Source: Periplaneta americana
Lineage: Eukaryota > Arthropoda > Insecta > Blattodea > Blattidae
NCBI RefSeq assembly: GCF_040183065.1
Contig: NC_091130.1
Span: forward strand, 28,256,359-28,320,358
Length of the DNA stretch: 64,000 nucleotides
Reading direction: 5' to 3'
Shown in pieces: positions 56,623 to 64,000 of this stretch. Every line of letters begins with the position of its first letter. Within the stretch, counting starts at the first letter, position 1. Position numbers and translations under genes: made by a program. The notes below the pieces were generated by a model that saw nothing but the letters and a program-made list of their open reading frames with translations, was not told the DNA's origin and made no database searches.

Positions 56623-57657
56623 GATTAATCGATTATATCCCACAACACTAATAAAATGATATTAGTTGTTTTTTTCAAACTTACAAGTACTGTTTAAAAT
56701 TCGATAACCGGTCAATTAATCGGTTAAATGCATCCAGTTAACTGATCAAACATTTTAGTCGATTAGCAGCTATAATAAGAAATGTTCAATTTGTTTTATT
56801 TAGCTAGAAACTGTAATCAAATATACACATTACAAAGCACTTTTTAAGTCAAAAAACTTATTCAGATTTATATTTGAGTTAATTCTAGAGAACAAAGCTG
56901 GCAGCATACCTAATTCATGATAGGAAATAAAACAGCTTTATAAGAAGAAGGAGGAGGCAAAGAAAGAGAAAGAAAGGAATAAAGAAATGGAGAGAAAAAA
57001 AGAGAAATAATTCAGAAGATTTTTTTTTTTACTTTTACCATTGCTAGTAAAAAAACACAAAATTTCGTAGTTGGATCTGCCTTCGTCTTCAGGTGAACAA
57101 AGAGGGAAAAAGAGGAAAGAATATCCTATTCCTTAGGCTCACAGGGAGACAAAAGTAGGGCCAACTTTCAAAACGTTAAGTTTCTTTACATACTCGTACT
57201 TCAATTAAACGAGGCATGTTCTCTGGAACAAGAACTTAACTACAAAATCTTGAATTTGACATAAAAAGCATCAAACATTTTAGATCTGATATAACAGCAT
57301 TATACAGTACGACATTCAAATGTTTCTAAAGGCATTGTGTTTGTTCCAGGAAGGGAGATGCTATATATTCAATATGCTCAATATAGTATGCTGGAAATGG
57401 AAAAAAGAAGTAACGTACATTAAGATGTTATTCCAGTGAACACCTCAATTGCAATTGAAAAGTCCAAGTTATATATCTCTTCTGAGTACTCCAGTATTGC
57501 TTCCTCCATTAAGAAAGAGGAGTAATGTCTAATAACAAATAGCTAAAAGAAATTCGAGTACATACAAATACAGCCATAAAAGAATAGTACAATTTTTCGC
57601 TAATATTTTAGCATGTTCACACATTTAGGCCTATGTGCATAATGTGAAAACCCATAC
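56623..57657. other. Unassigned intronic stretch
   Basis: A purine-rich block (56940-57010) lies here. No gene or repeat boundary was recognised. Confidence 0.5.
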
Positions 57658-57738
57658 CGATGCTGATTCCTCAGTCTTCTTGATCTTTTTTGTTGTCACG
57701 TCTTGTTCTTCTTTAATTGGTTTCCTCTTGCCTGCCAT
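57658..57738 (-). CDS. Candidate first coding exon of the REXO5-type gene
   Basis: ATG at 57736-57738 (complement) opens 27 codons: MAGKRKPIKEEQDVTTKKIK then KTEESAS, ending at donor GTATGG. A basic, Lys-rich N-terminus suits a nuclear or nucleolar RNA exonuclease. It ends in phase 0, whereas the 53.9-kb exon seems to need one carried base, so at least one more exon is required if they belong together. The link rests on strand, order and composition only; it may start a different gene. Confidence 0.45.
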
Positions 57739-57956
57739 CTCGATCTAAGCATACATAATACAGATAGTATGTTAGTTTCCAATTCTGAGAATCCCCATCA
57801 CATCCTTCCTGTTCAACTCATGTCTTAATTGAAATATCTTACTTACATCAAAATGTTTATGTAGATTAATCATGTATGTGAAACATGCCTAAGATGGGGA
57901 AGAATTCATTACAGTGGTGAGCAACTGAAGTGAGGCAGTTGGACACACACCTCCCT

Positions 57957-58243
57957 GCAAATCTAGTATTTCAGGTAAAGCTTCCTGTAAAGCAGATTTG
58001 AATAATTTCAAGGGAAAAATTGTTCCGGGGCCGGGTATCGATCCCGGGAACTCCACCCGACACCGTCTCAACTTTTCCCTTTATATCCACACAACTCGCG
58101 TGGGCTGACGAAACGCCAGAGACCCACATCGAGTGCACACAAACTCTGTGTGACTTGGAATTGTGGTTTGCTGTTAACGTACACAGTGACGTATATATTA
58201 TGCAAATCTAGTCTTTCAGGTAAAGCTTCCTGTAAAGCAGATT
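57957..58243 (-). mobile_element. Single copy of tRNA-like repeat family 1
   Basis: It is bounded at both ends by the family's direct unit (GCAAATCTAGTMTTTCAGGT ... GTAAAGCAGATTT), at 57957-57999 and 58201-58243. The tRNA-like module keeps only its T and acceptor side (58023-58048). The stretch from the anticodon arm to the A box is deleted. Confidence 0.82.
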
Positions 58244-59040
58244 TGTCACATCATACCTCTAATCCAGAATGAGATGTAAGCCTTCAGGCCCTCCTCGGAA
58301 AAGAAAAAAATACTGCTCATGAGTTGCAATGCTCAAATGTTGTGGTACTACTTCCGAACACCACTGTGAAGTTTGCTGTTAGAGTTTGAAAGCACTCTCT
58401 GTATTATAACATAATCAACTAGTTTTGAGGATTAAGACCTACCTATTTGACTCATTACTCACCTTTCACTTTGTTAGATTACCGTATTATCACTAATGAG
58501 TGGTGCTAATCACACTGTATTTCCATAAGAATTATGAATGTTTTGTAAAAACACTGAATCATTTAGTGAAATAGATATATATGAAAATTGCGCATAGAGT
58601 ATGTAATAAATGCAAGAAAAAGAGTAACAAAAATATAAACCCATAACAAATTAAAATTTTGAAAGATCTATTTCACATACACAATATTTATTTCAACTAA
58701 CAAATAAAATTTGTTTATGTTGATCTTACTTTCATGTTTCCATGCTTACCATCACCATTGTTGATTAAGAACAAATAGCTTATGATATTTGATAGCTGTC
58801 CCAACCAGGGTTTAATAATTATTAATTATAATTATTAATCATTATTAATTATTAATCGGCCTCGTAATCAATTCTAAATGAACATTTATATTTAATTTAA
58901 TTTTTTTCTTTAATAGAAATCCTAGTTAGGTAGGCTATCATTGAAAAATTTATTGGAAATGCAACAAACAATTTAGGCTACAAGACAAATTACATTTTAT
59001 AAAGAATATAAATGATGATTAATTAAGCTAATCGATGACT
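58244..59040. other. Unassigned AT-rich stretch
   Basis: TTAATAATTATTAATTATAA-type runs occur near 58810-58850. No gene was recognised. Confidence 0.5.
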
Positions 59041-59560
59041 TCAGAGCATTGGAGGATATCATGTCCAAGGTGCTGTCAGGAACTTTTCATTTTCGGAAGA
59101 CTTCTAAGGACTCTCGTGGGATTGTGCCTCTAGCCCCAATCATAATTCCTATAACGTCCCATGTCTTGATTTTATATTTGGTCCCAAAATCGCTGGAGCA
59201 TGGCAGATAAATTGCCCGCTTTTCTTTGCAGACTTCTCTAGGTTGTTCCTCGCTGTTCTCAAAACGGACTGTGAGATCTAAAATGTGTCCACAATTTTTT
59301 TTCGGTCTATAACAATGATATCTGCTCTTCGAGTTGATCCGTCAGCGGAAAGGCACCCAATTTCCTCGTACACCTCATGCTTATCAGCCCGGCGAACTGC
59401 TTCTATCACGTCCGCTGTCATTAGGTTGAAGAGTAGGGGGCTGACGGGATCTCCCTGCAACACACCGTTTGTTTGCGTGATGGGCCTTGATGTTTTTAGG
59501 TTGTCGCTTATGTTCACATTATACTCTAACATATCCCTTATTATGTTAGTGAGATAATTC
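59041..59560 (-). pseudogene. R2-like element, RT and endonuclease fragment
   Basis: It reads NVNISDNLKTSRPITQTNGV, LQGDPVSPLLFNLMTADVIE, then directly IGCLSADGSTRRADIIVIDR. After a frameshift come ILDLTVRFENSEEQPREV and GIMIGARGTIPRESLEVF. RT motif B (QGDPVSPLLF) is fused to the endonuclease motif (RRADIIV..ILD.TVRFE) with the RT catalytic pair deleted. Same family type as 45700-45995. Confidence 0.75.
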
Positions 59561-60342
59561 CGTCCAAACTTGGTCTCCAGCTTTGTAACTAATATCTGTC
59601 TGTCTAGCTCTAATAATAATTAATATCTTTAATTGATGATCTAGTGGACTTACTCGTGTTAAATATGTAATATTTTCCGGCTTACAGCTGTTTCAGTGCA
59701 TCACGCACCATCATCAGAGCCTACTAGATCTCGGCGTCATCTCGAACTTCTCTGCCTGTTAGGAGGGTGTGTTTTATTGTTGGAATGTATTGGATTGTGT
59801 GGTCGAATAGTGTGTGTGTACTGAAATTGATCTGTGTGTTGAGGATTTGATCGGGGTGTGTTTTAGTGTGTTTGTATATTTCGTATTGTTCTAGTGTGTT
59901 GAGTTACGAAATATACAAACACACACACACTAAAACACACCCCGATCAAATCCTCAACACACAGATCAATTTCAGTACACACACACTATTCGACCACACA
60001 ATACAACACATTCCAACAATAAAACACACCCTCCTAACAGGCAGAGAAGTTCGAGATGACGCCGCACAGTGGTCAATATCGCGATATTAGGAGGACAAAA
60101 GTCGAAATTTCGAGTTTCCCTGATGATGTTTTGTTGTATGGGAATGCGATAACAAAGAACCAAAGCTTTCTAAACTGAATATAGTTTATGGCTTCGATGT
60201 TTGTATTAAACTTGAGAGAGGGTCAAAGTTATGGGTTCTTGCGTATCCCTCAGTCGTGCGTTATCTGCAGTGTGGAGCGATCGCATTTCTTGTGTGGTTC
60301 TGTGTTACTGGTGAAGTGTTTCGTTAAATCTGTTGTGCAGGA

Positions 60343-62542
60343 ATGGAGAAGAATGTTGAAGGTATGTTTTACATTTTATTCCAAATCTATAACATTAATA
60401 GTTTGGGTGTACATGCTTAACACTTATGCGCGTAAAATATTATAATTTTAAATATATTTCGCAACTTGCTCTTGGAATATAAAAATTGGTTCACGATGGG
60501 TCACGATAAAATCTTAGCAGTCAATTTCCCTAGACCTTAATCTCTAAGCCTGCATATATTTTATTTGCCGAGGTTTGCTCGTTTTTTCAAAATATCTACT
60601 TTCTTGCAGATTGTGCGACTGCAGTTACGCGCCGCGATCTATTCACTTTTCTCCAAAGCACAAACTGTGTAATGAAAGCAAGGTCATCACAAGTGTTACA
60701 ACAATTACTTTCATATGCATTGTCAAAATTGAAATTTGAAGGTTGTGATGAAAACCTTAAGTCAGAACTTTTAAAAAAAATTAGAATTTTTTCATGTAAC
60801 CTGTTACGAAGGTGGAGGTCATGTAATAGGACAATGTCGCGATTTTTAGAGAAATATTCAGAATGGCTTGATATAGAATTGTCAGTTCCAATACCTACTG
60901 AGGAATCTTGCCAAGGAGAAGCCTCGGGTGCAGTTAGAGGGCGCCCAAGGAAACTGTTTTCTTCGAGTAGTGTAAAAACAAAGAAAAGAAAAGTGGAAAA
61001 TCTTTCAAAATCTTGTTCGTCACAAGAACTTGCCCTGGCAACACAGATGTCTCTTACGTATGAAGGTAAAAGAAATGTGGCAACAATTATTCAGAATCTG
61101 TGTCGAAAAGTCCGAGATCAGTCCGGAAAATAAAAACAATTTGCCAACAGCCAGCCATTGAGCCTAATTGTAATACATATACAACAGAGGAGGCACTAGC
61201 TTTGCTTGTTGATTTAAAATTAACAAAACATCAATATGTAGCATTACAAAAAAGTGCGAAAGAAAGAAGCGCAAACATCTACCCGCCATATTATAGACTG
61301 CTAAATGCAAAATCAGAATGCTATCCCAGTCAGGAAGCGCTAATAATTACAGATTCACTGGCAGAAGTAAAATTACAATGTTTACTTGACCACACTGTTG
61401 AGCGTTTATCTATTGTTCAAAAAGAAGTTCTTGAACATTCCTTTCAAAACGAAGAAAACTGAATTCACAAAATTCAAATGACTTACAAATGGGGGTGTGA
61501 CGGGAGCTCAGGCCATTCCCTTTACAAACAAAATATTTCGGGGTATGAAGGAGCTACAGATTCTGAAATACTTTTGTCTTCAATAGTGCCTTTACAACTC
61601 CTGGGTGAAGATGAAGAGTCTGGGCGAAAAACGGTTCTCTGGCAAAATCCAACTATGGTCGACGGCAAAATATGCAACGCTCTCATGGATAATCCTTCAG
61701 CCCAAGTGTGTTACATATGTGGTGCTAAGCCGAAAGACATGAATGATTTGAAAAAAATACAGTCATTACCTATAAATAAAAGTGCATTTGAATTTGGACT
61801 TTCGACACTGCATGCAAGAATTAGATTTTTTGAATGTTTGCTTCATATTGGGTACAGAATAGAAATAAAGAAGTGGCAGGTACGCGGGGATCAAAGGAAG
61901 AAAGTAGCTTATGAGGCAAGGAAAGAAGAAATTATTAACAAATTTAGAACTGAAATGGGCCTTTTAGTTGATGTTGTGAAACCAGGTAGTGGTACCACGA
62001 ACGATGGCAACACTTCTCGCCGATTTTTCGAGAATTCAAAGAAATTGTCTGAAATAACTGGCGTTGATGAAGCTCTTATTCATCGTTTCTCCGTAATTTT
62101 GGACGTTATGTCAAGTGGATATAGCCTGAACATTGGTGCATTAAAAAAGTATGCCTTAGACACTGTTGATCTCTATGTGAAATTGTATGGACGGTACTAC
62201 ATGCCTGCCACTGTCCATAAAATACTTATACATGGTGCAGATGTTATGAACAACATGATATTGCCTATTGGACAGTTATCAGAAGATGCCCAAGAAGCCA
62301 GACATAAAGAGTATAGATTTTTCCGAGAACACAACACTCGAAAAATCTCAAGAACAAATTGTAACAAGGACCTTTTGCACATGCTTCTAATTTCTTCTGA
62401 CCCGCTTATTTCAAGCAAAAGGAAATTACCAAGAAAGAAAAGTTCCCTTGGCAGTGAAGTGTTAGGTTTGTTGGAAACACCGAGACTGGACAGCATTGCC
62501 CATGGTTCAACGGATGGGAGTTCAGAAGAGGATAGTGATTAA
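60343..62542 (+). pseudogene. Transib/RAG1-like transposase, one intron, two lesions
   Basis: Exon 1 (60343-60361, MEKNVE) has donor GTATGT; exon 2 starts after TTTCTTGCAG at 60610. Spliced, it reads in frame DCATAVTRRDLFTFLQSTNC into the frame at 60672. RGRPRK (about residue 118) recalls the GGRPR nonamer-binding motif of RAG1. After a frameshift near 61100 comes EALALLVDLKLTKHQYVALQ. A TGA at 61460-61462 interrupts, then YKWGCDGSSGHS (first Asp), MVDGKICNAL (second Asp), VCYICGAKPKD (zinc CxxC), STLHARIRFFECLLHIGYR, KILIHGADV and SEDAQEARHKEYRFFREHNT (Glu). The full protein would be about 650 aa. The gap between the two Asp residues is 54, against 108 in RAG1, so an internal deletion is likely. 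Confidence 0.88.
60362..60609 (+). other. Intron of the Transib transposase gene
   Basis: 248 bp, phase 1, GTATGT...TTTCTTGCAG. The reading frame is continuous only after its removal; the intron itself holds stops. Confidence 0.7.
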
Positions 62543-62696
62543 GGCCGTCTCTTCCTGTGATTGATGGGAAAGAATACCGTCTTCATTTTACAATAATATC
62601 AGGTAATTTATATAATATTTGTAGAAGTTAACAATGTTTATAAATTAGTTGTATCTAAATATCTTGTAACAGTAGGGCATGTTCGTAAAAATTATA

Positions 62697-62745
<49 letters not shown>
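62697..62745. repeat. (AAT)n microsatellite
   Basis: About 16 units, complementary to the ATT run 80 bp downstream. Confidence 0.96.
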
Positions 62746-62749
<4 letters not shown>

Positions 62750-62825
62750 TATTTTCATTATCATTATCAACATGAAGTTGATATTTAGTTAAGTTAACTT
62801 CTAGTTGTATCGCATGTATTTTGAT

Positions 62826-62872
<47 letters not shown>

Positions 62873-62877
62873 CATTA
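62826..62877. repeat. (ATT)n microsatellite
   Basis: About 16 units; it can pair with 62697-62745 as a long hairpin. Confidence 0.96.
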
Positions 62878-63168
62878 TTAAATTTTACGTCTTGTAATCT
62901 TAAGAGTGTCAATTACTAACAGGAAAGTAAAAAAAACCGATGCTATTGCCAGTAGAGAACAAAAAATAATTTTGTCCTCCTAAAATCGAGAAATTGATCA
63001 CTGTGCGCCGCGATCTAGTAGGCTCTGATGATGGTGCGTGATGCACTGAAACAGCTGTAAGCCGGAAAATATTACATATTTAACACGAGTAAGTCCACTA
63101 GATCATCAATTAATTATATTCAAGTGTTAAAAGTGGTGTACGCAAGATTCAAAAATGAATTAATATCT

Positions 63169-63958
63169 GTCTAGCTGTCTGTCTCCTTCTTCTTAACCTT
63201 ACCAGTTCCTAGTAGGGTCCTGTGGATGGTAGCCAGTGCTGCGGTCTGATATCATCTACGAAATATGTCTCTCTCATGAGCTCACATACAAGGCGGGATG
63301 GCACTGCTTTTCCGACTAATGCAAACTGAAGTCACAATATATGATTAGTACAATTGTGCGATTTTTCTTGCAGTGGTGAAATAAATAATAGGCCTGCTGA
63401 TTAATCTGTAGTGGGTAGTAATAGCAAATGCTGTGATATTTTAGTGTGTGTGTAAACAGTTTTTTAAATTAGGAATTAGAATTAAATTAAATTAGGAACT
63501 TAGTCTGCAGTATACGTAGATAAGAAATGGTTTCCACATTTGACGATTTTCCAAAACATAAACAAATATCTCAGGACATAGAGGGATTATGGGGGGCACT
63601 GCCCCTCCAAACTTGCCTCAGCTCTTTTTTCTATTAACGTTAGAAAATATTGAATTCATAAGATCTTTTTTGCTTTTGTTTATGATTAAGTTTCTGTGCT
63701 TAAATTGATGAATTAATGTCTTCAGACCATGTGTCTGGACTACAATATTTATTTTAAATTTCTGAATATAAGAGAATTTATATACCTCATTTGAGGAAAT
63801 GGAAGCACTGTAATGTTTCTTTTTTAATAGCCTGTACTGATGTGTTAGAAGTCTGCAGTGTTTAAGCAGGCACTTGGGAGAAATATGAATTATATGAATA
63901 ACATATTGCATAACAATGCAGAAAAAAAGAAAAGTAATCCCGGTATAATGTGTAAACT
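63169..63958. other. Unassigned stretch
   Basis: The first bases continue the genomic sequence that flanks the insertion. No gene was recognised. Confidence 0.5.
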
Positions 63959-63962
63959 TGAC

Positions 63963-64000
63963 TGCCTCCGTGGTCTGTTGGTCAGCATGCTGGTTTACAG
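63963..64000 (+). mobile_element. Start of a tRNA-derived SINE head (cut by window end)
   Basis: GCCTCCGTGGTCTGTTGGTC followed by AGCATGCTGG has the look of a tRNA 5' half with an A box (TGGTCTGTTGGTC). The B box would lie beyond the window. Confidence 0.5.

Larger units (their letters stand above)
60065..63005 (+). mobile_element. Transib/RAG1-superfamily DNA transposon, 2.94 kb
   Basis: Both ends begin CACAGTG (60065-60071; 62999-63005 inverted). The 36-bp terminal repeats agree at about 30 positions and share TTAGGAGGACAAAA. The 5-bp CGCCG flanks both ends (60060-60064 and 63006-63010), matching the GC-rich 5-bp targets of Transib and RAG. At 23 bp after each heptamer stands ACAAAAGTC (left) or ACAAAATTA (right), against the nonamer ACAAAAACC. 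The element carries one transposase gene and AAT/ATT microsatellites near its 3' end. Confidence 0.93.
59629..63157. mobile_element. Inverted-dimer retroelement fragment split by the Transib element
   Basis: AATTAATATCT lies at 59618-59628 and 63158-63168 as an 11-bp target duplication. Without the Transib insertion the arms 59629 to about 59890 and about 59908-60064 plus 63011-63112 pair almost perfectly (e.g. CACCATCATCAGAGCCTACT and its complement). The right arm encodes YEIYKHTHTKTHPDQILNTQ, NFSTHTLFDHTI and LLTGREVRDDA. This resembles the C-terminus of GIY-YIG-bearing Penelope-like elements, a tentative match. It is the host of the Transib insertion. Confidence 0.7.

Noticed and set aside
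59866..60090. Host gene from a 74-codon frame
   Set aside because: It belongs to the right arm of a palindromic retroelement and continues as a relic, not a cellular gene.

Overview
This window is AT-rich animal nuclear DNA, almost certainly from a hemimetabolous insect. The repeat families, above all the tRNA-derived SINEs and the RTE-type LINEs, are ones I associate with cockroaches and termites (Periplaneta-like). That assignment comes from pattern memory, not from a search. There is no bacterial-style gene organisation. Host coding sequence is a few short exons lying in very large introns, and most of the rest is transposable elements inserted into one another.

Host genes. One gene runs on the minus strand across most of the window. 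Its exons lie at about 53.9, 33.1, 25.2, 24.5, 9.3 and 4.1 kb, with a possible first exon at 57.7 kb. Splice phases agree from exon to exon. The product is a REXO5-type DEDDh RNA exonuclease with all active-site motifs present, and the 3' part continues beyond base 1. Its introns hold an exon of a MADF-domain gene (plus strand, 40.2/42.2 kb) that is split by a transposon, and an orphan plus-strand exon at 35.5 kb.

Mobile elements, left to right: LINE RNase H tail and mariner N-terminus (0.3-1.4 kb); long-armed MITE carrying an RTE fragment in one arm and a piggyBac MITE in the other (2.3-3.8); mariner C-terminus (4.6-5.0); hAT-like deletion derivative (6.4-8.9); DDE transposase split by a SINE (9.7-10.8); a nearly complete CR1-like LINE with 2A/PHD/esterase ORF1 and APE-RT ORF2, broken by a tRNA-like inverted dimer (11-16.2); RTE element with a 16-bp target duplication (16.7-19.6); Tc1-like relic (22-23); a second tRNA-like inverted dimer carrying a piggyBac element (25.4-28.2); LINEs at 30-31.9 and 37.4-39.3; SINEs; mariner inside a MITE (34-35.2); an unclassified DDE-type transposon (40.3-42.2); two hAT elements of one family (45.3-49.2 and 54.7-56.6) with nested insertions; R2-like fragments; and a Transib/RAG1-like transposon (60.07-63.0).

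Highlights. (1) The Transib/RAG1-like element has CACAGTG heptamers at both ends, a nonamer-like block 23 bp further in, a CGCCG 5-bp target duplication and a DDE transposase of about 650 aa with one spliced intron. (2) Two unrelated tRNA-like repeat families, plus a possible third, share one architecture: a tRNA-like module and terminal direct repeats. Two occur as inverted dimers inserted as single units with 13- and 17-bp target duplications. (3) Several insertions have their own empty site elsewhere in the window, so exact boundaries can be read.
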